From the NCBI GenBank assembly GCA_965116715.1, contig OZ220724.1, positions 3,534,001 to 3,598,000 of the forward strand: a stretch of 64,000 nt of DNA, written 5' to 3'. The stretch's first letter is position 1; each line of letters starts with the position of its first letter. This stretch comes from Poriferisodalis sp965116715. Lineage in GTDB: Bacteria; Actinomycetota; Acidimicrobiia; Acidimicrobiales; Poriferisodalaceae. The translations under genes were made by a program, and so were the position numbers. The notes below the pieces were generated by a model. The model was not told where the DNA came from. It did not search any database and saw nothing but the letters and a program-made list of their open reading frames with translations. Below, one piece after another: positions 6,261 through 14,050 of this stretch.

Positions 6261-9245
6261 TCAGCCCTTCTTGCCCACCCGGGCCTTGAGGTCGGTGCGG
6301 CGCCCGCGGATCAGCCGCCAGGTGACGCGCTCATGCTTTGGCGAGATTCCCATCGCCTGACGGATGATCTTCTCGTCCACATCGTCGGGCGCGGGCGAGA
6401 AGCCGATCTCGGTGGCCATCCGCACGCCGTTGCGGGCGAAGAACGACGACGCGATGCGCTCGAACTGTGCCAAGACCTCCATGTCCGGTTCCAGCTCGCC
6501 GGTTACCGAGCACAGGTAGGCGAAATTCTTGATGAACAGCATCAGCTCCTTGGGAATGCGTGCGCCGTTCGCCAGCAGCCCCGAGATGAGCGCTCGGAAC
6601 TCTGCGGTGAACTCGTCCTCGGTCAGCTCGAGCGGGTCGAAGCCGGGCCGGTCGAGGCGCAGGTCGGCAATGACCCGCTCGGGGTTGCTGCCGGGCCCGA
6701 ACGCTCCCAGGTCGATCATGCCGGCGACTTGGGACTGCAGGTCGCCCGTGAGCAGACCCACCACGTAGCGCAGGAATGCAACCCGCTTGGGCCCTTCGAG
6801 CCGACCGGTGATGCCGAAGTCGACCAGGCCGATCACCGGCGGCTGGCCCGGCGGCGTTCCCTCAGTGTCGATGAAAACGTTTCCGGCGTGGAAGTCGCCG
6901 TGGAACACGCCGGTCATGCACGCACCGTGGAGCAGTGCGTCATTCATCTGGCGGAAGATGGCAGCGGCTTCGCCATCGGCGAGATCCGCCGAACGCAGCT
7001 CGCTGAGCGGCCGGCCGGCCACGGGGCTCATCACGATCACTCGCTCGGTCACGCCGTCGAGCACCGGTTCGGGCACCTGCCAGCGACCGGTCGTGGTGGC
7101 GCGCAGCGCACGGTCGACCTCGAAGAGGTTCGCCACCTCGACTCGAAAATCGAGCTCTTCGGTGATGGTCTCGGCGAACAGCTCCACGAGCGCTGGAGGA
7201 TTGGCCAGCGCGGTGATCGGGATGCGGCCCACCAGCTTGGGCGCAAGCCACGCGAGCACTGCCAAGTCGCGCTCGACGCGCCGGCGGATGCCAGGTCGCT
7301 GCACCTTCACCATGACGTTCGTGCCGTTTGGCAGCCGCGCCGCGTGCACCTGCGCAATGGAGGCTGCGGCCGTCGCCTCGCTCTCGAAGTGGGCAAAACG
7401 CCCTTCGAGCGGGCCGAGATCGGCCTCGACGACGTCGCGGACAGCCGACCACGGCTCTGCGGGCACCTGGTCACGGCACAGCCGGCACTCGGCCACGAGC
7501 GCGTCCGGGAATACCCCCTCGCCGGCGGCGATGAGCTGCGCCAGCTTGATGTAGGCCGGTCCCAGCTTGGTGGCCGCCAGCCGCAGCCGCCGGTACGTGC
7601 GCTCGCGGCGCTCGTCGGGATCGAGTCGCCGGTCCAACAGCCGCCCCGCGTAGACCGCCCAGCCGATGCGCGCCGCAGTCACCAGCAGCCGGAACAGCGG
7701 GGGGAAGCGGGGCCGCATGATCAGCGCGGGGACACTCTCCCGGATGGCCCGCCGGATCGGCGCAACCGAGGCCAGGTAGCGATCCTGCTCTGCGGAGGTT
7801 GCGGCATCGACGGCGGTGCCCCCAGCCCGCAGCGTCCCCGCCCCGACACGTGCGCCCTGCGTGGGCGCGTTCAACCGCAGGTGCATGCGCGACGGTCCCC
7901 AGATGCCCAACGAGAGCGGCTTCCACTCCACCGGTTCGCTGAGCTCGAAGCTCTCCACCCGCTCCACGAACGCACGCAGTCCTTCCTGCAGCTCGGCGCG
8001 GGCCAGGAATGCGCCGAGACAGTGGTGCGCCCCGCTGCCGAATGCCAGGTGCGGGTGCTCGCGGGGGATGGTCGGATCGAACTCGTAGGGGTCCGCTTCG
8101 GCCGGTGCATCGGGTACGGCTGATGCTGGGGCGACGTGTGCCGGGCATCCGCCCGACAGGCTCGCTGCGTGCAGGCCGATCATGACCACCGTGCCGGCAG
8201 GGAACAAGAGGCCATCGACAACCAGGTCAGCCGTCGCGATGCGCATCGCGGTGCGAACCGCACCGATGTAGCGAAGAGATTCCTCGACATAGGCCGGTAT
8301 GCGACTGGGATCGGCGCGCAACGCGGCGTACTGCTCGGGCCGGTCGGCCAGCACGGCCAAGGTGGCGCCGAGCTGGTTGCGAGTGGTGTCGGTGCCCGCG
8401 ATCAGCAGCGCCTCGACCATGCCGATCAACTCGTCTTCGCTCAGCCGATCGCCCTCGTCGGAGACGCTGATCAGCTCGCTCAGCAGATCGTCGGCCGGTG
8501 CTCGCCGGCGTTGAGCGATCAGATCGACGACATACGCGCTCAGCTCGGCCTGCGCAACGGCGATGTCGTCAAGCCGAGCGACGACCGCCTCGGCGTCACC
8601 GTCGAAGAGGCCGAAGATCGTCTCTGCCCAGCGTCCGAACTGTTCCCAGTCGTCGTCGGTGACTCCCAGCAGTCGACAGATGACCGGCACGGGATACGGA
8701 TCGCAGAACTCCGCGACGATCTCGCCGCCGCCCGCTGCCCGCAGCGGATCGATCAGCCGGGCCGCGTGCGCGGCCATGAACGGGCGCAGGCGGTCCGCGG
8801 CCGCCGGCGTGAAGGCCCGTCCGAAGAGCCGGCGCAGCCGCCGATGGTCGTCGCCTTCCATCGCCAGCACGTTCGGCCGGGCGCGCATCGCCTCGTCGCG
8901 CTGGCTCGCGGGCCCGTCACGGCGGGCGCGCGCCATGAAGGCGTTGAAGTTCAACGGCGTTTGCCCAACGCCTCCCGACCCAGCGCCGTCGAGCATCGCC
9001 ACGCCGGCGAGCATCGAGATCCACGCGGGGTCTCGCAGAATGGTCCGCGCCTGGTCGTAGCCGTGGACGAACAGCCCGAACGGTGTGTGCACCACCCAGT
9101 CGCCGGTGCGGCTCAGCTCCTCGCTCATGGCGACGAGGTCAGCGAACTCGCCGATTGCGAAGTCCGCGAACGGCACCGCTCCGGGGTCGTCGATGGATCG
9201 AGTCGGCGCCTCGACCCCGTTCAGCGCGGTGGTTGTGCTGCTCAC
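6261..9245 (-). CDS. Cytochrome P450 fused to UbiB/ABC1 (ADCK) atypical kinase
   Basis: One 994-residue reading frame joins two normally separate proteins. Residues about 1-455 are a bacterial P450 with the I-helix AGTDTTRNQ (about 282), ExxR as EESLR (about 322) and heme-ligand loop FGSGAHHCLGAFLAR (about 400). After a Gly/Ala-rich linker, residues about 500-994 are a UbiB/ABC1 kinase-like domain: Ala-rich loop AAASIAQVHAA, lysine in VMVKVQRPGI, ELDFRVEVANL, HGDFHAGN and VDFGITG. The family KxGQ motif reads KLAQ. UbiB proteins support quinone or isoprenoid lipid metabolism; P450s hydroxylate. The GTG start at 9245 follows AGGGG and leaves room for the divergent gene; the frame is open further upstream without homology. 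Confidence 0.9.
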   Translation of the reverse strand: MSSTTTALNGVEAPTRSIDDPGAVPFADFAIGEFADLVAMSEELSRTGDWVVHTPFGLFVHGYDQARTILRDPAWISMLAGVAMLDGAGSGGVGQTPLNFNAFMARARRDGPASQRDEAMRARPNVLAMEGDDHRRLRRLFGRAFTPAAADRLRPFMAAHAARLIDPLRAAGGGEIVAEFCDPYPVPVICRLLGVTDDDWEQFGRWAETIFGLFDGDAEAVVARLDDIAVAQAELSAYVVDLIAQRRRAPADDLLSELISVSDEGDRLSEDELIGMVEALLIAGTDTTRNQLGATLAVLADRPEQYAALRADPSRIPAYVEESLRYIGAVRTAMRIATADLVVDGLLFPAGTVVMIGLHAASLSGGCPAHVAPASAVPDAPAEADPYEFDPTIPREHPHLAFGSGAHHCLGAFLARAELQEGLRAFVERVESFELSEPVEWKPLSLGIWGPSRMHLRLNAPTQGARVGAGTLRAGGTAVDAATSAEQDRYLASVAPIRRAIRESVPALIMRPRFPPLFRLLVTAARIGWAVYAGRLLDRRLDPDERRERTYRRLRLAATKLGPAYIKLAQLIAAGEGVFPDALVAECRLCRDQVPAEPWSAVRDVVEADLGPLEGRFAHFESEATAAASIAQVHAARLPNGTNVMVKVQRPGIRRRVERDLAVLAWLAPKLVGRIPITALANPPALVELFAETITEELDFRVEVANLFEVDRALRATTTGRWQVPEPVLDGVTERVIVMSPVAGRPLSELRSADLADGEAAAIFRQMNDALLHGACMTGVFHGDFHAGNVFIDTEGTPPGQPPVIGLVDFGITGRLEGPKRVAFLRYVVGLLTGDLQSQVAGMIDLGAFGPGSNPERVIADLRLDRPGFDPLELTEDEFTAEFRALISGLLANGARIPKELMLFIKNFAYLCSVTGELEPDMEVLAQFERIASSFFARNGVRMATEIGFSPAPDDVDEKIIRQAMGISPKHERVTWRLIRGRRTDLKARVGKKG

Positions 9246-9327
9246 GGCCCCTATCTCACCATGATTGCCGTGCACTCCCACCGCGCGCTGAGTCGGCAAC
9301 GCCGCACTGTCGCGACAGACTTGAGCT

Positions 9328-9945
9328 GTGCAGCAGTTCCGCCGGCTGACGGCGATGGTCGCCGTCGGGATGGTCCTGGGCAGCTGCACCGTGACCGAGT
9401 CCAGCCGCAGCGACGGCCTCGTCCCGCCAACCGGACCTGCTCCGACGGCGGCGACCACGCAACCGCCGCAGCCCACCGAACTCGAACCCGAGCCCGCCGC
9501 AGCCGCTCGTGAGGTGCTTGCGGCGGCCGATCCTCCCCCGGGCTTCAGCGAGGGCGTGCTGGGTGTGACCGGCGCCGGGGGCACGGAGTTCTGGCCGGTG
9601 ATCATCGCCGACACCGCGCAGGCACGTCAGCGGGGTCTCATGGGGGTGACCGATTTTGCCGCGCTCGGGGGCTACGCCGCGATGGCGTTCATCTTCGACG
9701 GGGACACCTCGGGCGCCTTCTGGATGCGCGACACGCCCTTGCCCTTGCGGATCACGTTCGTCGCTGCGAGTGGCGCTGTGGTTTCCGGGACCGACATGGT
9801 GCCGTGCTTGCCGCCGACGCCCTCGGATGAGTGCGCGCGCTATCACCCTGATGGCCCGTATCGCATCGCAATCGAGCATCCGCTCGGCCCGGCGTTCGAC
9901 ATTGGTCTCACCACGGCCGAATTCGTCGAAGTGACTGTCGAGTAG
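9328..9945 (+). CDS. DUF192-family lipoprotein
   Basis: 205 residues. The N-terminus (MQQFRRLTAMVAVGMVLGSC) is a lipoprotein signal with lipobox VLGSC, so the protein should be anchored on the outer face of the membrane. A Pro/Thr-rich linker follows, then a DUF192 domain (about 75-205) with the family features RQRGLMGV, AMAFIFDGDTSGAFWMRDT, LPLRITFV and a final AFDIGLTTAEFVEV. The molecular function of DUF192 is unsettled. The start is GTG 9328, 6 nt after a CAGACT box. It is divergent from the P450-UbiB gene, with 82 bp between them. Confidence 0.85.
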   Translation: MQQFRRLTAMVAVGMVLGSCTVTESSRSDGLVPPTGPAPTAATTQPPQPTELEPEPAAAAREVLAAADPPPGFSEGVLGVTGAGGTEFWPVIIADTAQARQRGLMGVTDFAALGGYAAMAFIFDGDTSGAFWMRDTPLPLRITFVAASGAVVSGTDMVPCLPPTPSDECARYHPDGPYRIAIEHPLGPAFDIGLTTAEFVEVTVE

Positions 9946-10074
9946 AGCCGGGGCATGCGCGCCTGACAGCCGTGCGGCGGCAACCGGATCGCGCCGTCGG
10001 CCAACTACGCTGCGATGCCGCGGCCGCTTCGTGCGCCGCTGCGCAGCCGACGCGACAGGAGTTGGATCGGGACC

Positions 10075-10731
10075 ATGCTGAGATTTGCTGAGGAAATTCT
10101 GCTCCTGCTGCTGCGAGACGACGACGGCAAGCTGATCCATGTGCCTGAGCGCACGCTCGACCGGGTGATTGCGGGCTCAGTGCTGATGGATCTGGCGATG
10201 GAGAACCGGATCGACACCGATCTGGAGAAGCTCATGCTGATCGACTCGACGCCGATCGGCGACGGTCTGCTCGATCCCACGCTGGCCCAGATCGCCGCCC
10301 AGCAAGAAGAAAGCGACTCGCGCTACTGGGTGGAGTTCGTGGCCTCGCGCGCCGAGGGCATCCGCGAGGAGGCATTCGCCCGTCTTGTCGACCGGGGCAT
10401 TCTCGAGCGCAAGGACGACCGCCACCTGTGGGTGTTCCGTTCCCGCCGCTACCCGATGATCGACGGCAAGGCCGAGCGCGAGGTGAAGCTGCGCATCATG
10501 GGCGTGCTGTTCAGCGACGAGATCCCCAGCCCGCGTGACGTCGTGATCATCGCACTGACCGATGCCTGCGGCATCTTCGGCGAGCTGCTGTCCAAGGCCG
10601 AGCTCGAGCAGGCCGCGCCGCGCATCGAGCAGGTGCGCAAGCTGGACCTCATCGGCCAGGCCATGACGCAGGCCATCCGCGACATCGAGATGTGGCTGGC
10701 CAGCTCCACGGTCAGCCGCTTCATGCTGTAA
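10075..10731 (+). CDS. GPP34 (Golgi phosphoprotein 3-like) family protein
   Basis: 218 residues resembling the GPP34/GOLPH3 fold found in eukaryotic Vps74/GOLPH3 and in many actinobacteria: MLRFAEEILLLLLRDDDGKL at the N-terminus, VIAGSVLMDLAMENRI, a central RLVDRGILERKDDRHLWVFRSRRYP, and helical repeats to the C-terminus. Eukaryotic members bind phosphatidylinositol-4-phosphate; the bacterial role is not established. I chose ATG 10075 because the family similarity begins there; an in-frame ATG at 10015 adds 20 Arg-rich residues, and a TACGCT box just before it (10006-10011) suggests the transcript starts in this region. Stands alone as a transcription unit. Confidence 0.82.
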   Translation: MLRFAEEILLLLLRDDDGKLIHVPERTLDRVIAGSVLMDLAMENRIDTDLEKLMLIDSTPIGDGLLDPTLAQIAAQQEESDSRYWVEFVASRAEGIREEAFARLVDRGILERKDDRHLWVFRSRRYPMIDGKAEREVKLRIMGVLFSDEIPSPRDVVIIALTDACGIFGELLSKAELEQAAPRIEQVRKLDLIGQAMTQAIRDIEMWLASSTVSRFML

Positions 10732-10771
10732 GGGCCTCGGTCGGCGTGCCCGATGCGGGCACCGGCTCGGC

Positions 10772-11539
10772 CTAGCCGTCCTCGAGGGTCTCGCTGCCGC
10801 GGTACATGGCCTGCCGACGAACCCCGCTCACATAGGTCTGCACGGCGTCGTCCGCCGGTGTGCGCTCGGGATCCCAGCGGCCCCAGTGGATGAGCTGATC
10901 CAGCGGGTGGCGGTAGCGCGACTCGGCACGGCGGTGCGGCCAGCCGATGGGGACGGTGGCGATCGGCACCAGCGGCTCGGGCACGCCGAGCAGTTCGCGC
11001 AACTCCCGGGCCGTGGTGTCCTCACCGCCGCCGCTCAGCCACGCCGTCGTCAAACCGTACGCGGCAGCCGCCAGGTGCATGTTCTGCGCGGCGGCACCCA
11101 CAGATGCCAGCAGGATCTTGGAATTGTTCGCGGCGTACTCGTCGCGCCAGCCGTCGTGATCGCTGACCGGGTACGAGTTGACCCAGCGGGGATCACAGAA
11201 CAGCAGCACGATGGCGAGCGAGTTGTGCAGCCAGTGCTTCTTGTGGACATGAGGGAAGCCCCGGCAGTGCTCCACCAGGCGGTCGGCCTGTCGCACGAAC
11301 ACATCTGAGACGGCCAGCACATCGGCCCGTTCCGCTGCGACGACGAAGTGCCACGGCTGGGTGTTGGCACCCGATGGTGCCCAGCGCCCGGCCTCGCAGA
11401 TGCCGCGCAGCACCTCGACCGGCAGAGGTTCGGGCGGGGGCTCGAAGCTGCGAACCGAACGGCGCAGCCGCAGCACCTCCATCAGCGATTCGAACCGCCC
11501 CGCCGTCAGGTCGTCGTTGCCAAGTGCACCCCCCGCCAT
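10772..11539 (-). CDS. Nitroreductase-family flavoprotein
   Basis: 255 residues of the FMN-dependent nitroreductase superfamily. The N-terminal phosphate-binding motif LRLRRSVRSF and GRWAPSGANTQPWHFVVA are typical, as is the AQNMHLAAAAYGLTTAWLSG helix region and the late IGWPHRRAESRYRHPLDQLI. Possible activities include nitro-, quinone- or enone-reduction or dehalogenation; the substrate is unknown. The gene is divergent from the UGA-containing MerB-like gene with only 60 bp between, and each has its own leaderless-type -10 box, so they may share regulation. Confidence 0.88.
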   Translation of the reverse strand: MAGGALGNDDLTAGRFESLMEVLRLRRSVRSFEPPPEPLPVEVLRGICEAGRWAPSGANTQPWHFVVAAERADVLAVSDVFVRQADRLVEHCRGFPHVHKKHWLHNSLAIVLLFCDPRWVNSYPVSDHDGWRDEYAANNSKILLASVGAAAQNMHLAAAAYGLTTAWLSGGGEDTTARELRELLGVPEPLVPIATVPIGWPHRRAESRYRHPLDQLIHWGRWDPERTPADDAVQTYVSGVRRQAMYRGSETLEDG

Positions 11540-11545
11540 GCCCGC

Positions 11546-11551
11546 AAGCTA
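11546..11551 (-). promoter_or_regulatory. Leaderless -10 box for the nitroreductase gene
   Basis: On the minus strand TAGCTT ends exactly 6 nt before the ATG at 11539, with no Shine-Dalgarno sequence between them. This fits an actinobacterial leaderless promoter. Confidence 0.5.
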
Positions 11552-11565
11552 CTTCCGCGGGCCGC

Positions 11566-11593
11566 TTGGGCCGAGGGGTTCAGCCTCTACAGT
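11566..11593 (+). promoter_or_regulatory. Leaderless promoter for the MerB-like selenoprotein gene
   Basis: TTGGGC (11566-11571), a 16-bp spacer, then TACAGT (11588-11593), which ends 6 nt before ATG 11600. No ribosome-binding site is visible, so the transcript probably begins at the start codon. Confidence 0.5.
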
Positions 11594-11599
11594 CGCGTC

Positions 11600-12745
11600 A
11601 TGCCAGCGGACATCACCGATCCAGCGCAGGTACCGCTTCCCGAACTCGACACTGCCTTTGCGGCGATCATGGGCGAGATCGTGGCCACGGGTGTTGCGCC
11701 GCACTATGCCGAGCTGGCCCGCACGCTCGGCATCGAGCCGCAGCGTGCGAAGGCCGTGGTGAAGCGCATCATCGACCTCACGCCGGGCTGGCTGCACCCG
11801 GGAACCGACTGGATCGCGTCCTTCCCGCCGTTCAACAACCAGCCCACGCAGTACCGGGTGAGCGTGGACGGCGAGCAGCGCTGGTTCGCCCAATGCGGCT
11901 TCGAGGCGCTGGCGTGCCGCTGGCTGTTCGAGGGCCGCACCGTCACTGTGGATGCGCCCTGCCTGCTGGGCGGCGAGCCGCTGCAGATCGTGATGCGCGA
12001 CGAGGAGATCCTCTCCGTCGAGCCGCCCACCATGGTCGGATACACCCGCAGCATGGTCGGCGGGGATGCCGCAACCCGACCCTTCCGCTGAGCGGGCATG
12101 AACCTCTTCCGGTCGGAAGAGCACGCCCGCGACTGGGAGGAGTTCGACCCCCGCACGGCGCATCTCCTGCAGCCCGTGGAGTGGTGGGCCGACACGTTTT
12201 CCTCGCCGATGTTCCGGGCTCGGGGCCGCAGCGATTTCATCACCTGGGCGACGGGTCCTGACGGTGCAGCGGCCTTTGGCGACCTGCGGGAACGGCTGGC
12301 GCCGCCGCGTCCTGACGTCCGAGCCACCACGGCAGCGGCGATCGCACTGAGCGGCGTTGACGTGAGCGTGGTTGACGGGGCCTCACCGGATGATCGCAGC
12401 GTCGAGCAGCAGCTGCTGGGGGAGTGGCCCGCAGCGGTGCCAGTCGAGTTCGCCCGGCACTGGCGCAACACTGCCAGGGCGATGATTGTTGCCGTCCCCG
12501 CCGATCCGCTGCCCGACGCCGATCCGCAGCTGTGGATTGAGACGCGGAGATCGGCCGTGCGAGATGTGCAGGCAGCTACTGGCTGGATCGCCCGGGCCGA
12601 CGTGCGTGCCGGCGATGCGCGGCTCACGCATCGACTGGCGCAGATGGGCTGGCAGGGCGAGGTAGCCGATCAGCCCGCGTGGACGGCCATGGAGCAGTCC
12701 GCCCGGGCGATCCTCAAGTGCCGAGCGCTGGCTGAGCTCACCTGA
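11600..12745 (+). CDS. MerB-like organomercurial lyase, predicted selenoprotein (UGA at 12089-12091 read as Sec164)
   Basis: Two open frames in the same reading frame, 11600-12091 and 12098-12745, join through a single UGA into one 381-residue protein. The first part aligns with MerB alkylmercury lyase: Cys99 in QCGFEALACRWLFEGRTV matches MerB Cys96, Cys121 matches Cys117, and ILSVEPPTMV matches IQAVEPAGMA. UGA codon 164 falls on catalytic Cys159: MerB has C-x3-HFFAS, here Sec-x3-NLFRS with equal spacing. MerB Asp99 is Glu102 here. MerB splits carbon-mercury bonds with two cysteines; Sec should be a stronger metal-binding nucleophile. A SECIS-like hairpin follows the UGA. About 150 C-terminal residues beyond the MerB fold are unassigned. 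The UGA is the only interruption; codon use stays GC3-rich after it. Alternatives: pseudogene, or reinitiation at 12098. Confidence 0.85.
12089..12130 (+). promoter_or_regulatory. Predicted bacterial SECIS element (UGA plus hairpin)
   Basis: Directly after the UGA (12089-12091), GCGGGC (12092-12097) pairs with GCCCGC (12125-12130). After an internal loop, CTCTTCC (12104-12110) pairs perfectly with GGAAGAG (12115-12121), closing apical loop GGUC (12111-12114). The loop begins 19 nt after the UGA; in E. coli fdhF I count 18 nt to its GGU loop. SelB recognises such a loop to direct Sec-tRNA to the UGA. Thirteen uninterrupted or near-adjacent pairs within coding sequence at this exact place are unlikely by chance. 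Confidence 0.85.
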
Positions 12746-12751
12746 GCGGCG

Positions 12752-14050
12752 CTAGCCGGCCAAGGCCAGCACCGCATTCAGCGTGGCTTGTGCGCCGGCT
12801 GTGGCGTGCTCAGGCAGGATCGACTCCGCCTCGTTGTGCGACAGCCCGTCGGCGCAGGGAATGAACAGCATCCCGGTGGGTGCCACCTGCGACACGTAGC
12901 AGGCGTCGTGGCCGGCGCCAGAGGTGATGTCGATGGGCTCGCAGCCGGCAGCGATGGCTCCTTCTCGCAGCGCGTCGACGACCGACGGGTCGAAGGTGAT
13001 CGGCGGCGAGTACCAAATCGGTGTGATCCGCGGGCGGGGAAGTGACCGGCTGGGTTGGCTGACGCCGCTCGATGCGGCGCTGGGTTGGTCACCGAATGCC
13101 GGACCGTCGGCGAAGGCCAGCAGCTCATCGTGCATGGCTTCCAGGGTCTCGGCGTCGGGATGCCGGAGATCGATCGTCAGGGTGACCGAGCCGGCCACCG
13201 TGTTGCGAGAGCCGGTGCCGACCGACAGCGTGCCGACCGTGGCACGTCCCTCCGGTGCGCGGCGGGCCGCGATCTCGTCGGCCTCGCAGACCAGCCGGGC
13301 GGCCGCCACCATCGCGTCGGCGCGGTGGTCCATCGGGGTGCTGCCCGCATGCGCCGACTGGCCTTCGATCGTTGCGTCATACCAGCGGATTCCCTGCACC
13401 CCGGTCACTGCACCGAGCGTCACGCCGGCAGCCTCCAGGATCGGGCCCTGCTCGATGTGCGGCTCGATGTAGTGCCCGATCGGCCGGCGGTCGTCACCAT
13501 CCGGCCGGCCGCACGGCTCGTCGCCCGCATAGCCGATGCGTAACAGTTCGTCGCCCAGCGTGGTGCCGTCCACTCCTGGCGCAGCGAGACCCTCGTCCAG
13601 GCTGAATGCCCCTGCATAAACGCCAGAACCGATCATCGCCGGTGGGAAGCGCGCTCCCTCCTCGTTGGTCCACGAGACGACTTCGACCGGTGCCGCAGTG
13701 CTGATCCCGCAGTCATGGAGCACCCGCAGCACTTCGAGGCCCACCATCACGCCGTAGGCGCCGTCGTAGCGGCCACCGGTGGGCTGGCTGTCGAGATGGC
13801 TCCCGATCACCACCGGCAGGCGACCCGGATCGGTGCCCTCACGGCGGGCGAACAGGTTGCCCATCTGGTCGATATGGACGGTGCAGCCCAGCTCCTGCAC
13901 CCACGCGACGAACTGATCGCGCCCCTCCCGGTCCTCGTCGGTCAGCGCCACCCGAGCGACGCCCCCTGCAGGCGTCGCGCCGATCTTTGCGAGGGAATGG
14001 AGCGTCTCCCACAGACGCTCGCCGTTCACCAGGTACGGACTGTCGTTCAT
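12752..14050 (-). CDS. M20-family amidohydrolase (N-carbamoyl-L-amino-acid hydrolase / allantoate amidohydrolase type)
   Basis: 432-residue zinc-dependent hydrolase of the hydantoinase/carbamoylase branch of the M20 family, releasing ammonia or amino acid from N-carbamoyl or ureido compounds. Metal-ligand motifs are visible: GSHLDSQPTGGRYDG (His and Asp), SWTNEEGARF (paired Glu), HIEQGPILE, and a late GLSHNEAE (His). The start ATG at 14050 overlaps the gltD stop as ATGA, so it is translated after gltD. That placement suggests a role in nitrogen scavenging, feeding ammonia to glutamate synthase, but the exact substrate cannot be read. A longer upstream frame lies inside gltD and is not used. 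Confidence 0.88.
   Translation of the reverse strand: MNDSPYLVNGERLWETLHSLAKIGATPAGGVARVALTDEDREGRDQFVAWVQELGCTVHIDQMGNLFARREGTDPGRLPVVIGSHLDSQPTGGRYDGAYGVMVGLEVLRVLHDCGISTAAPVEVVSWTNEEGARFPPAMIGSGVYAGAFSLDEGLAAPGVDGTTLGDELLRIGYAGDEPCGRPDGDDRRPIGHYIEPHIEQGPILEAAGVTLGAVTGVQGIRWYDATIEGQSAHAGSTPMDHRADAMVAAARLVCEADEIAARRAPEGRATVGTLSVGTGSRNTVAGSVTLTIDLRHPDAETLEAMHDELLAFADGPAFGDQPSAASSGVSQPSRSLPRPRITPIWYSPPITFDPSVVDALREGAIAAGCEPIDITSGAGHDACYVSQVAPTGMLFIPCADGLSHNEAESILPEHATAGAQATLNAVLALAG

Noticed and set aside
6222..8123. 633-codon open frame antisense to the P450-UbiB gene
   Set aside because: Same cause; the sense strand shows clear P450 and UbiB motifs.
12089..12097. Nonsense mutation or pseudogene splitting the MerB-like gene
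   Set aside because: The UGA falls exactly on the catalytic-Cys column, the rest of the 217-codon frame is intact and GC3-rich, and a SECIS-like hairpin with the right loop and spacing follows. A random nonsense mutation would not bring these features.
12098..12745. Separate 215-residue protein starting at ATG 12098
   Set aside because: Its first residues (MNLFRSEEHARDW) are the direct continuation of the MerB catalytic loop, it has no ribosome-binding site, and its start lies inside the hairpin stem. Kept only as a minor alternative.
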